This document shows, piece after piece, positions 41,113 through 52,914 of a stretch of DNA of 64,000 bases. The DNA is from Caprimulgus europaeus (Eukaryota; Chordata; Aves; Caprimulgiformes; Caprimulgidae). How positions within the stretch are numbered: the first letter of the stretch is position 1; every line of letters starts with the position of its first letter. Where the stretch lies: positions 1,136,001 through 1,200,000 of the forward strand of contig OU015542.1 of the NCBI GenBank assembly GCA_907165065.1, in the 5' to 3' direction. A program made the position numbers and the translations under genes. The notes below the pieces were generated by a model. It saw nothing but the letters and a program-made list of their open reading frames with translations, was not told the origin of the DNA and searched no databases.

Positions 41113-42852
41113 TTCACACCTCAACCACAACACTGGCACAGCCGAGCAAGCAGGCTCAGCCCGGTCCCTTTCCTTGTGCTCTCCCAGAACGAGCACATTT
41201 CATCCTCATTAGTGTATTCAGCCTTGAAAGCTGGGGAAAGAGTCTCATGGTTACTCTCAAATGGGAGCCCAGTCTGGGTGACATCATCTCCACTTCCAGA
41301 AACTCAAGTGAGCTGCATGTCACCTCCAGCTCAGGAAAACCAGGTCCCAAACTGAGCAGCCATTTCAGACTCCCAGGGATACGATCATCTGCACTTCAAG
41401 CTGTGTCACGTTCTAACGGGTCCCTTGCAGGTCCCTTGCCTCGGGACACGGGGGTGTATCCTGCTGCTGTAAGTCACCTTTCCGTGGTGTGCTGCAGCAA
41501 ACAGAGGGGATATTTGTCCTCCCATGGGACCTGGGAAGACCATCAGCCATCTCAGCCTGGTGTCCCCTTTACAAAGGCTGTGGAGAAGCTGTCTCTGGAG
41601 CTCAGCCTTGGCACCAGCACGGCAGCCACCGCTTCTTTGTGTGCAGGAAAATGCTGTGCAGGGCCAGGGGAAGGGTGTCGGAATTGCTGCAGAACTATCA
41701 TTTCAGACACCCATCTCTGCAGTGAAAATACATCCCGACAGGCCCACAGCACAACCCTCAGCGTGGTTAAATCTCCCTGGTAAGTCACTCTCTTGCAGAT
41801 TGAACATCTCTGGTAACGAATGAGTGGACTGTGATCTGCAGTGTAGGAGTAAGGGCAATTACTGACCATTTTAAGGAGATGTATCATTTCCCTGCACACC
41901 AGTAGGTGTTGACTTTGATATCTATTTTTTTTTCTCTCTCTTTTGTAAATGATCTCTTAGCTGCAGAGTAAAGTCTACATGGCCAGAGAGCAACATTTAT
42001 TTACTGCTGATGCTGGAGACAACCATAGACCAAAGGCACACCACAGCAGGATGGCTGTGCCTTTCAGCTCTAGAGCAACACGCTCACTCCAACTTCAGCA
42101 GCAGCACCTCCACCTCTTTTTGCTGCACAGCTACAGTATGGGAGGCAACAAAGCACGAGCCTGCTTGTGGTCAATGAAATCTTCATCAGCAGCAAAGCTG
42201 GTGCTAGGATGCAGAACTTGGCCAAGCCCCAGCACCTTTAAGATGAGTCAGGAAAACACCAATGCACTAAAGCTCTGTGCCCTAAAATTTCCGAGACTGC
42301 CTCTTTACCATTTAGTTTTAAAGCTATTTTGCAATTCAGCTGGCAGGAAATGTTAATCCGTTGCACAGGAGATGAATGCAGCACTGGGACATGGCAGGGT
42401 TTCCCAGCTGTGCCTCTGATGATGGTTATGGAAGTATGTTCCCAGACTTGCATCTCCTATCACCCCACACCTGCCAATTCTCCTGGTGAAACTCCTCTGA
42501 GCATTAATAAATACAAGTTAAATCACAGTTTTTCCCCATCCCCTCCTCCTTCCAGTCACTGCAGTTGTGGGGTTTCTCTGTGGTAAATTTCAGAAAAGGT
42601 ATTTCCCAGTCATACAGCCAAGATTACACCCTGGACCTTCAGAGGGTCCTTGCTCTGGTCAGCAACACTGTTCCAGGACTTAGTGGAAGAGCCATCCCTG
42701 CCTGGAGGATTTGCCTGATCCACCCACCCAGGCCCTTTGCCTGGGGGACGGATAATGCTCAGGAGTGATCTATCTTTGGATTATCCTGTGGAGGATGCTG
42801 TAGCTCCCCATTTTGGAACAAAGAGCAAATCCGGACCTTACATGAACATGCA
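41113..42852. other. no gene supported
   Basis: Moderately GC-rich single-copy sequence with frames up to about 125 codons. None shows family motifs or paired splice sites. Confidence 0.45.
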
Positions 42853-43458
42853 TAGTAGTTTAACTTGGCTGGCAGCCAAACACCACACAGCCGCTCACAC
42901 ACCCCCACTTCCACCCCACCCACCCAGGGAACAGGGGAGAGAATCGGACCGGTAAAGGGTGAGGACACTCGTAGGTTGAGATAAGAAGAATTTAATAATT
43001 GGAGTAAAAGATAATTAAAATAGTAAGGATAATAATATATATAAATGAGTGATGCACAGTACAATTACTCACCACCTGCTGATAATGATCCTGGAGGAGT
43101 GAAAAGGAACCCCAAACCCAAAACCACAATCCCAGAAAAGTGAGAGCCAAAGGAATCCCTGAGAGAATCCCCAGGTTTACAGTCAACCCTGTTTAATACC
43201 CTGACATGCTGTGATTATATGGAATATCCCATTGGCAGAACCAAATGTCAGTTTTGAATTTTGCTAATTACTTTGCTTCTCCCCCCCCCGCCCCCAGTCC
43301 TTTGCACTTGCAGACCGGCAAAACATGATGTTCTTGGACTTCCAGCACCAATTAAAAACATCAGTACCTTATCAACATTCTTCTCATAACAAATCCCACA
43401 CTGAAACCAAACCACTGTGCTTTCTAGCTACTAAGATTATCCTAGCAAAACCAGGACC
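42853..43458 (-). mobile_element. ERVL-like solo LTR (fossil)
   Basis: Same subfamily as 61591-62173 (TTTAACTTGGCTGGCAGCCA near its left end, AAAACCAGGACC at the right). The repeats acatgca at 42846-42852 and 43459-43465 flank it exactly. A 5-bp core of this is probably the true target duplication, with extra matching bases by chance. Confidence 0.85.
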
Positions 43459-46077
43459 ACATGCAAAGGACCTTGGACATGCAAATACAAGATAAGGAGT
43501 ACCCGGCTGTTTTGAGGACAAGAGTGCTGCATTTTAGACACTTTAAGAGCAGCAGTAATGCTTACCTGCTTCCCCTGGGGTCAGCCATGCAATCCTGAAT
43601 ATTGAGGCCAAAAAGCTTCTGTGAGCTCAGCTCCTCCTGCAGCTGAAGGGCAAAAGGCAGCTGAACCTCTAAAAGCAGGGGAACACCCTGCATGCCCTCA
43701 GATTTCACCCTGTGCTGGGGTCTCTGCAAGTCTCACATGTGCCCATCAGTGGAGGTGGCTGGGCTCCCTACTAAGCCCCTCAGTCACAATCATGTGGATC
43801 CTGGTGGGTTTCAAGACATCAGGGTCTTTTTTGGGAAAAATTCAGTCTTCTACAGAGCAGAAGGATAAAGCTGGCACAAGAAAAAGGAGTAGAAAGGGAG
43901 GTTTTGTGTGGGATTGCAGAGAGTGGCAGTGAAGCTCTGGAGCTGCTGTACTGGGGGAGAAATGGAAGCACAGAGAGATGAGAAGGGCTATGTTTGCATC
44001 CAGCTCCAGCAGCACCAAACAGCATTTGTAGAGGTGACTTGCATCTTCCCAGCTTAATTCCCAGGGCAAATATTTTTCCTACATAAAGAGGGGAGGTACC
44101 AAACCATCCACATCAAAGAGCAGTGTGAGATCAGCCATGCTTTGACTCTTCCTTCTGACATCTTCCTCATTCCTCTTCTCCAAGAAGCTGTCAACAACAT
44201 CCTCAAACATTACAGGGGTTTGAAGCAGAAACCAAACACCCTCAGGATGCTGAACTGGAGCAGCTGTTTCTCAAGCTCTAGGTTGGGGTTTGCCTCCACA
44301 AGCTGTCAGAACAAGGCAGATGTCAGTATGGGGAGCTATTAGCATTACATCAAGAGAACAGTCCAGTTTCAAGGCTGCCTGGCAAGTGTGTAGTGACACA
44401 CCAGCTCCTATCTCTCAGGGACCAGAAAAACAAATGGTTTGTCTCAAATATTCTGTTATGACAACACTAATTGTACGAGCAGCCTCACTGATAAAAGAGA
44501 TGAGCTCACACCTTCCAAGTGTCCTATAAGAGAAGCTGTGGGATGGCTCAGAGGACACACCAGTGTCCCATGTCAAAAACCCTACTCCCTGCCTTAGTCC
44601 TTGCCGATGAGGAGACCCACAGAGTAACCAAATGACTGCTGCATGTGCAAAAAGATGGTCACCACCCAATGCCACTTCTAGTGAGAAATAACATCACATC
44701 ACCTGCCACTTCATATGCTGACTGAAGAAAGTCAGGTGGAGACCTGAGAACTTTTGTCTATAAAAAGGTGAATTAATAATGGAAGGGCGTGTGCACCCAC
44801 AACCCAAGGATCCCAGAACATCTGGAGCAAGCTTGCTGGAACCAAGCAGTGGTGATTCTCCAGGAAGTTCTCTGTCTCTCTCCTTTTTCTCTTTTTAATT
44901 TTTTTAATTTTCCTTTTTCTCTTTTATTTTTTTTAAATCTTTTTTCTCTTTTATTTTTTTTTCAATTTTTCTTTCCCAGTTCTTTCCTACATTCCTGGCA
45001 CATAAGAGTAAAATCCTTATAAGTTTTCAGCATTGTTAAGTGATCACTAATTCTTAGTATTGCTCTAAGTTTTTGCTATTGCTGGCTGATTGCAAGTTTT
45101 GATATTTATTGTTTAGTTCACTGTAAGTGATTGATGTTGTTGGTGTTTGCTAAGTCACTCTTTTAGTTTTCTCAACAAGTGTCAGTAGGGTGTAAGGTTC
45201 CTTTGACAAGTCATTTGTATTGTGAGTTTTTGTTGCCAAAAGTAATTTATCTTTTATAACACCACTATGGTTTTTTACACCACTTTTTAATATTTTGTAG
45301 TTGAATAGAACCTCACGAGGTAATTGTCATCACTACTGCACAGAGATACAAAAAACCACCTCCCCTTAACCCCGCTGAGTGAGATGGGACATCATCTTCA
45401 GCTATTCTTCCTGTCAAAAGCAAAGCATCTTCTCCCTGTGATCCTCTGGATGGCTCCAAAGCAAAGCGATCCAATTGCTGCAGCACACAGGGTAGCAGAG
45501 GACATGCCAACAGCTCCAACCTCCTCCCAGCCAGAGCAGTCAGTGCCAAGCACGTTCCCACCTGCACCCCAGCATTCAAAAAAATGGTCAAAACTGGGAA
45601 AAAAAAAATGAATGCATGGATATTTCAAAAGATAAAAGTGCTACGGTCTAGCTCCATCCCCTGCCTCACACCATTCTTTAAAGGCTTCTCCCAGACAAGT
45701 GTTAAATTGACCCCAAAACACCAACTTTCCTACAGAAGGCCAAATCTTCATGTAAAACTCCATCACAAGAGTAGTCCCAGCTCAGCTTCCATTTGCAAGG
45801 AGCCATCCTGCTCCAGAATCAAATGCAACAGAGAACTCCAGTAGGTCACATAGTTTTCAAATTGTTTTCCCCTGTGAAATCATGCAAGTTCTTATGGCTA
45901 CAGGCAGCTTCCAACCAAAACAAAATGCTTCAGCAGGAGCGAGACCTGACTGGGAAACTTGAGTCATTTGAGCTTTGACATGGCATTCACGGCAAATTCC
46001 TGCAACCCTGCATATGCAACACCTGGGCTTCACTGCAGCCCCTCCAGAGGCCTTGGTGTCCTGGGAGAAAAGGATGC
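43459..46077. other. no gene seen, contains T-rich tract
   Basis: Single-copy sequence with a T/C tract at 44875-44990. Nothing else recognised. Confidence 0.5.
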
Positions 46078-46731
46078 TGTGCTGGTTGCACTGGGCTGGC
46101 AGCCAAGCACAGTCACTTGCTCACTGCCCCCCCCCAGGGAATAGGGAAGGGAATTGGGAGGCAAGGGTAGGGAGACTCATAGGGTGAGATAAGAACAATT
46201 TAATCATGGAAATAAAATAAAACTTAAAAGAATAATGATATTAAAATAGTATATTATAATAATAACAGGAATAAACTATGCCAATTAGTGACACCCAGTG
46301 CCACTGATCACCACTCACCAATCAAGCCCAGCCCATTCCCAGATAACAATCCCGGAGGAGCGACAATCCCGACCCGAAACCGCAATCCCGGGAGAGCCAG
46401 AGCCCGAGCGAGAGCCAGAGAGAGCCAGAGAGGAAGAGCCCCTCATGGATCTCCTGCCCATGGGGGACAGGAGATGGAATAGCCCATTGGAGACACGATC
46501 TGGAACATCTCCCTGGCACATCCCAGTGCCAGTTTGGGGCCTGCTGTTCACTGCCCTCCCCCCTCCCAGGCCTAATGCAGCTGTGGCCCAGCCAGACACG
46601 GTGGCCTTGAGCTCCAGCAGCAGCTGATGACATTGGTGCTTTTATCAGCGTTCTTCTCATAACACTGAAACTGAAGTACAGCTATTCTAGCTACTGAGAA
46701 GAAAATTAACTCCATCCTAGTGAAACCAGGA
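46078..46731 (-). mobile_element. ERVL-like solo LTR (fossil)
   Basis: Starts TGTGCTGGTTGCACTGGGCT. It shares long blocks with 57654-58292, including the GC-rich part with GACCCGAAACCGCAATCCCG. The plus-side end is slightly rearranged and no clean target duplication was seen. It ends about 28 bp before an LTR of another family. Confidence 0.85.
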
Positions 46732-46758
46732 AGACACTTCCCTAAATCAAATGGCAGG

Positions 46759-47389
46759 TGATAGTGGGCATTTGGTATTTTTCAGTTTGTCTCTTTAAAT
46801 TTTAAGCATTAGCATTTCTAGCTTCTTAGTTTACTTAGACAAGGACTGACCTTCTGGACAATTTATCACGAAGCTCAACTTGCCAGGGGTAGGCCTGGAC
46901 AGTTTATCACAGAACTCCCACTCCCCACTTGCCAGGGATGGTCCTTGTGGGTGATTTATCACGGAACTCCAACCAATTTAAAACTGATGAGCAAAGATAA
47001 CGAGGAAGAGGCCCGGGCTCAGATCCGAGAAGAAAGTGCGCATGTGCGAAATCAAGAGGTTAACTCCAGGTGACGATGAGGAGGGGGGGGTAACTATAGG
47101 TTGCGATGAAGATTTCCCCCTAAGACCCTCAACGACCACCACAGAGCTCTGCGCAGGTGCAAAGGGGAGGAGACCTAATTTTAATACGAAGCGGGAAAGG
47201 TCATGCATATGTATAGGCGCTTTGCATTGGCTAATGAATATGTATAGGAATGTACCTTAAATATAGAGACCTGACTGCCTGAAGGCGCGCACGTTTGTGG
47301 TGGAGCGATCCCCGTGCGCCCAGCGCTGAATAAACACAACACAGCTACTGTACAGCCTTTCAGGCTGTGGAGTCTCTTTCCGCACATCA
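46759..47389 (+). mobile_element. solo LTR of a second ERV family with 5-bp target duplication (fossil)
   Basis: A 631-bp element beginning TGATAG and ending CACATCA, with identical flanks gcagg at 46754-46758 and 47390-47394. Inside are a TATA-like TTAAATATA (47257-47265) and a poly(A) signal AATAAA (47329-47334), then a pyrimidine/TG-rich tail, the U3-R-U5 order of a plus-strand LTR. Three tandem-like copies of a TTTATCAC...AACTC motif lie at 46861-46975. No internal region remains. Confidence 0.85.
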
Positions 47390-47394
47390 GCAGG

Positions 47395-48414
47395 AGCTGC
47401 AAAACCCCCACCTGAGCATCAGGGCACCTGCCTGTCCCCAGCCTGGCACCGCTCTGCGGGAGGGTTTGGGCCTGGCAGGGTGGGGGGGCACAAAGCAGAG
47501 CTGAGAAAGGACCAAAGTGCCCGTCCCCAGTCACCAGTGGCCCAGGAGCCAGTGAGGAAGGTGTTGGGAGAGATGTCACTGTCACTGCTGCCACTGGTGC
47601 CCCAGAGCCTCGTGCTGTGTCATTGCAGTGGGGAGAGTGGGTGGGGGGCATCACCACTGATGGGTGCTCACAGAACTTCAGTGCATGGCAGGGTGGGACA
47701 GGGCTGGAGCACCCCTGTGTTGGTGCTACATCATCCCCTGGGTGGTCCCACTGCACCCCAACATCTCAGCTCCACACTGTGACCCCCATCCTGCTCCCCA
47801 CACCTGGCTGAGCCAGGCATCAGCGGGCATCAAAGGTGTGTTGATGTGGGTTGGTGTGGGACTAGGGGGTAGCCGGGCACCCCCACACCCTGGGTCCCAC
47901 ACCAGCCACCGGCACAAGCCTTACTGCATTTCTGGCCTTTGAAGACAGCCTCCTCCCACTCCATGTCTGCTGTGCCACCCAGGCCTGCAACACAAGGCAA
48001 GGTGAGGGTAACACGCTCTAGTAACCCCCATGAATTCGGGCTTCAGAGTGACCATGCTGAAAATGACACAGCCCACCCACCTCCTGGAGCTGAGGGCCAT
48101 GGCACAGGGGTGACAGGGGGATGTGCAGGTGCTGCAGGACATGGAGGTGTTTGCCTTTCATTGAAGTTGAGACATTTGCTGTAGCCGGGAGCTGCCAGGC
48201 GCTCGCCCTGGTGCCATCTGCCCGTGGCCCCACTGCCTGCACCCAGAGACAGGCTGTCGGCATGGGCTGAGCAGGTCCCTGCGCTGGGGTCCCCCACCCC
48301 AGCCCCAACCTGTGCTCACCTGGCCGAGCTGGACTGGAGCAGGCAGGACAGCGGGTAGGGTGACAGCAGGCAGGACAGGCAGCACTGTGTCTTCTCTCAC
48401 CTGGCAACGCCGCA
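47395..48414. other. GC-rich, no gene supported
   Basis: GC-rich sequence between the solo LTR and the minisatellite. On the minus strand there are two donor-like sites (near 48317 and 48390) and an acceptor-like CTACAG near 48183, but joining frames gives no protein I recognise. Confidence 0.35.
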
Positions 48415-49230
48415 GTGGCCACCAGTCTCAGCCTGCCCTGGGCTTCCCCCACCCGCCTCCACAGCCCTGCCCAGTCCTTCCTCCAGCTGCCCTGGACCAC
48501 CTTCTCTCGGCCACTTCCTGCCCAGACAACGTCCCCTGAGCCACCTCCTTCCCACCATCCCCAGAGAAACTCCTTATCTGGGCACCTTCCCCTGGGCCAC
48601 TTCTGTTCCTCCTTCCTTGGACCTCCTCCTCTGGCCAGCCATCTTCTCCCCTGGCTAAACTCCAGTGGGACATCACCTCCCTCGATGATCTCCCCTGGCC
48701 CTCCTATCTCCTTGAACCTCTTCCCCTGGGCAACCATCTTCTCCCTTGGCAAAATCCCACTGGACATCTCCTCCCTGGAAGATCTCTTCCCTTGGCCCTC
48801 CTCCCTCCGTGGGCAACCCCTTCCCTGGTCATCCTTCTCCTTTAAGCTATCTCTCCTGGATAACCTCCTTCCATGGATACCTACCCTTGGCTCACCTCTC
48901 ATGTTCCTCCTTCCCTGGACCCCGTCCCTTAGGCAACCTTCCCTTGGACATCTCCTGCCTTGAACAATCTCCACTGGACTGCCTTCTCTCTCGATCTTCC
49001 AACCCCCTGAGTCACCTTTCCTGGACCATCTGCTCCCCTGGGCAACCTCCCCTCCGATCCTTCTCTTTCCCAGAACAACCACTTCCTTGGACCTCCTTGT
49101 CCACTGGGCCACCTCCCATAACCCTCCCCCCCTGGGCAACCTCCTCCCCGAGCCACCTTCCCTGGACCATTTCCTCCTCTGAGCCACCTCCCATGGTCCC
49201 TTCCCTGCCCACCTCACCTGTCATCCACCA
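48415..49230. repeat. degenerate pyrimidine-rich minisatellite
   Basis: The plus strand is built of loose variants of CTTCCCTGGACCATCTCC and CCCCTGGGCAACCTCC, about 30 bp apart. Stops are rare in such sequence, so long open frames occur on both strands (182 and 187 codons plus, 399 codons minus). None looks like a protein. Confidence 0.7.
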
Positions 49231-49329
49231 CATGCCCAGACCTCTATGCACACCCAGAGCTCGCCCACCTCAATGTTCCTCCAGGACCCCCACCAGCAGG
49301 AGTGAGTGACCATCTCAGCACCGCGGCTT

Positions 49330-50923
49330 TTAAAACTCCTGAATCCAAGTTTTATTACTGTGTAGGAGAAGAGGGACCACTCACAATATATTGTTCAAAA
49401 AGAAATACATTCAACAGCATTTACAGTGGAATGACATTAAAATCCTCGGTGGTGGGGGGAACAGAAAGACCAGGAGATGGTGCTCTGATTAAGTGCTGAT
49501 GATCTCTGGAAAATAAAGCAATTTTAAAAATGAGCCCAAGGGATTTCTGGTTTGGGGTTGGGGGGGGAAGGGGGGTGCTCCTCGCACTTCCCCAAGCTCT
49601 GCTGAGCTGGGCAAGGGTCTGTGATGGTGATTTCTAGACAGACGCAGCGATGGAGGGTCCATCAGAGGGGACCTTCTCTGGGTCCCAGAGCCCAGCAGGA
49701 CCCTCGGTACCAGCACTTACTGAGCAACATCTCACTCTGCGCTGCACGGCGGGAATGCTTGGATCCCGGTTTGGAGAGCAGGAGTTTCTCACCTCTCCAA
49801 GTTCTCAGGAAACATTTGCATTGACAAAGCAAAGAAGGAAAATAAGGCATTTTTAAGAGCTCAGTTTCCAGCCCATTTTACAAAACCAAGTGGAATAAAC
49901 TCCCCACCCCACCCTGGGGTGACTTTGGTTGCCACCATAAACCAAGGCAGTGGCATGAAGGTTTCGTGTGGAGCATCCTCTGCTCTCCCAGGCAGGTGGA
50001 AGCCCCAACTTTGTCTTTGCTTTGTGACCTTCCACTTTTCACTGTTAAGCTGTGACAGTAGAAGGAAATGATGAAGATCACACTTATCTCCAAGCCATGT
50101 TCAGCTCACACCCACTAAACTCCATTCTCAGTTGACTGCTTCATTCAGAGCATTACTGATGAACCCAGTACTAGGGCAGAATTTGGGAGGTGTCAGCATA
50201 AGTCTGACCCTGTCACAGAATGATGCCTTACCTGTAAAATAAATGTCTGAAATCTCAATTTAGTTTCATTTTCACGTGCAGTGTCACACTTCTCAAACTT
50301 CTGTAGCCTGTGTTCCTGGTTGGTTGTCTTTGTTTGACTCAAAAATGTTAAGTACATCTAGTGTGTCAAAACGCACCATTGGTTTCTTGGAGTTGACAGC
50401 ACACTCCTCACCTGGGCACTTTTTTTGAAGATATGCTCTATTTTTTCACAGCCGGCAGCTCCCCAGTGCAGATGTTTGGATCATTTCAGAGCTGCACCAG
50501 CGTTACTGAGCAACCGGCAAACCTCCAGGAAGGGTCTGGAAGGAGCGAACATGCCAGAGCGGCTGTGGCAACACCCAGAGAGCCGGGAAGCAGCTTGGAG
50601 CATCCCACTCCCCGGCACGGGGATACCGAGTGCCACCCTTCAAACCCCAAACGGATCATTTCTAGAAGGGAATGTCTTTTTATCACCTTCTGAAGGTGAT
50701 CACATCCAACTCTGGAGCAAAATGTTGCTTCTCTACTTTGGGAATTACTCAGTACTCCCAATTCTCAATTATTCAAGGTCACTATCACCCTTACACCCTT
50801 CAACCCCGACAAGCCAAGGGAAATGGTGCTCATGCTACAAAAACTCAGACAGACGCTTCTGTCTTCATTATTTTTTTTCATCTATTGTGTACCATAGAAA
50901 TTTAAGCAAAATAATTCTATATA

Positions 50924-50963
<40 letters not shown>

Positions 50964-52559
50964 TAGAAGCAAATAAATAAGATTAAAGGGTACAATGAAA
51001 TCCGTGGGTGTTGCCACTCCAACAGCCACTCACTACTGTTAACGCCGCACAAGGTCTATAGATACTGTACACGTAGGTTTGCTGTAAAGAAATGGGTATG
51101 GAGGTGCTGGAAGAGAAGCCAACCAAGAGGAGACTGATGGCTGAGGAACCTGATTGCCTAAGTGTCCCATGTGCAGCCTGGATATTCCAGTTACCATTGC
51201 CTCAAAAGTTCATTATTGCTAATTTATCTTCCGACATGGATGTGACAGCCCAGCAAGGCATGGCCTCTGACCCCTGGGAGGCAGCAGCCAGTATGATATG
51301 ATGAAGACCCAGAGTAGAAGACATAAAAAATGAGATCTGACAGGGCAAATGAGGGTGTCCAGGTTTCCTTGATACTCTCTGGCCCAACAGATCCCATCTT
51401 TGGGGTCCTGCCACCCCCATCCTCCCAGGACTGGTGGTACCTGCCTGCTCGCTGCTGGTCCTCACTGATCACAGGTAGGGCTTGCTGCACTCCTCCCGGT
51501 GTGTCCAGGGTCACAGCGAGGTGATGGAACACAGCAGGGGTGAGCAGGGGACCTGAGTTTCCCCAGCCCCATGCTCAGGCTGCTTTAGAGATGACCTGAA
51601 CCTCCTCCTGGGAGAGACCGGCCACGAGGGAGAAGGAATGGAGCTAGGCACCAGGTGACAAGTACTGTCCTGGCTCAGCCCCTCATGCCAGGGAACGGTG
51701 GACCAGACCCATCTGGCTTAACGGGGAGGACACAGGGATGGGAGATCCAGGACCAAGGCTGCATCCCAGGGAGACTCCATCCCAGTGGCATCATGGCATC
51801 TCTTCCCTCCCCTCCTGCCAGTTGTCAGGCTGAGCTCAGCAGGGAGACAAAGGTGCCGAGGTCCAGGCTCCTGCCAGCCTGGAGCAAGAAGGAGCGGGAC
51901 AGAGCCGGTAGCGGGACCTCAGAGCATTGCTGGTCTCCAAACATCTTCGTTCTGTGTCTGCCAGGAGTTCCCGACCTCAGTGAGGCTGTTCCCCCCTTCG
52001 GATGTGGCTGCAGGAAAACCAAACCAAACCTCACTCAAATCACTCTCATGAAACATCATGTGAAAGAGTCCTTGACTAAACATGGTAGACTGCAGGGAAT
52101 CTGCTCCAATGCGCCTTTAAAAAAAAAAATAAAAAAAATCACTAGTTGAAATATCCTAATTGGTGTTACTGGGATGACTGGGCACTGTGGGAACCACCCA
52201 GAGCCTCCAGGATCCAGTGCCACAGCCCCTGGAGACAGTTTTCTGAGCAGGACGTAGGGTTGTTCATGTCCATCTTTGAAGGAACCTGAACTAGAAGTAG
52301 ATTTTTTTTTTTTGGTAAATAATTCCATAAAGTCCACACACAAATGGAGGAAAAAAAAAATAATGTCAAAGAATAGAGCTCACACAAATGCACGGCAACC
52401 CCACGACGCAAGCATCTTTGGAAGTCAACGGCTCAGCTGATAAAGCCAAGGCGTTGAAAGGTATAGGCAGCAACTCCTGACAGCAATAAATACACTAAAA
52501 ACAAGCCAGGTTCACCTGGCCTCGTTCCTAATTAGTTGCTGAAAAAGCCATTGTTAAAA
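49330..52559 (-). other. possible long OSBP2 3' UTR / flank
   Basis: This is 3.2 kb of mostly single-copy sequence with no CR1 or LTR that I can see, unlike both flanks. A second minus-strand AATAAA lies at 49351-49356. Lack of repeats fits a long 3' UTR, but distal use is inference. The stretch includes a (TA)n run near 50918-50960 and a G-rich run near 49551-49577. Confidence 0.25.
50918..50960. repeat. (TA)n microsatellite
   Basis: An almost pure TA dinucleotide run of about 43 bases with one phase break. It would be length-variable between individuals. Confidence 0.9.
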
Positions 52560-52771
52560 AAAAAAAAAAAGGACGCTATTTATTAGTGCGTAAAAAAATA
52601 GGTTTGGAATCCCTGTTTAGATTTTCTTCTCCATTTTCTGCGTGTATTGACTTTGCATGTGTTCGCACTGTTAACTGCTGGCGGGACACTGCCAGCCTGT
52701 CCTCTCTGTCCCTCTGTCCATCCCGGGGAATGGGGGTGCGGGGTCGGTCACCCCGGGGTGAGCGGAGCAGC
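52560..52771 (-). other. OSBP2: OSBP2 proximal 3' UTR with poly(A) signal candidate
   Basis: On the minus strand AATAAA lies at 52579-52584, about 190 nt after the stop. It is followed within some 10 nt by a T-rich run, as expected of a downstream U-rich element. This is the simplest 3' end for the transcript. The T-run could also be a plain homopolymer, and no transcript data are at hand. Confidence 0.45.
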
Positions 52772-52914
52772 TCAGAAGATGTCAGGACATGTACTCCAGT
52801 CCTGCTTCTCCTTGGCTTCCCAGTAGCCGCCCTTATAGACGCAGATCAGCTCCCCCGTCATGGGATCCACCTTGCGCTCGAACCACAGTGGGATGTAACC
52901 TTCATAGTCCTTCC
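52772..52914 (-). CDS. OSBP2: OSBP2 terminal coding exon
   Basis: After acceptor ctccctggacag the exon completes a glycine codon and encodes [36 protein letters not shown] and [10 protein letters not shown], then TGA at 52772-52774. The QDW..CP.IF end is the OSBP/OSBP2 C-terminus. The open frame runs on upstream into an antisense CR1 copy, but that part is intron. Confidence 0.95.

Noticed and set aside
40452-41783. 443-codon plus-strand open frame
   Set aside because: Runs over an LTR fragment, an antisense CR1 and unique flank; the translation follows the repeats and has no family motif.
47700-48400. Possible second gene with donor- and acceptor-like sites on the minus strand
   Set aside because: No chain of exons gives a recognisable protein; the sites are expected by chance in GC-rich DNA.
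48018-49217. 399-codon minus-strand open frame rich in Gly, Arg and Glu
   Set aside because: Product of the degenerate pyrimidine/purine minisatellite; low complexity and no domain.
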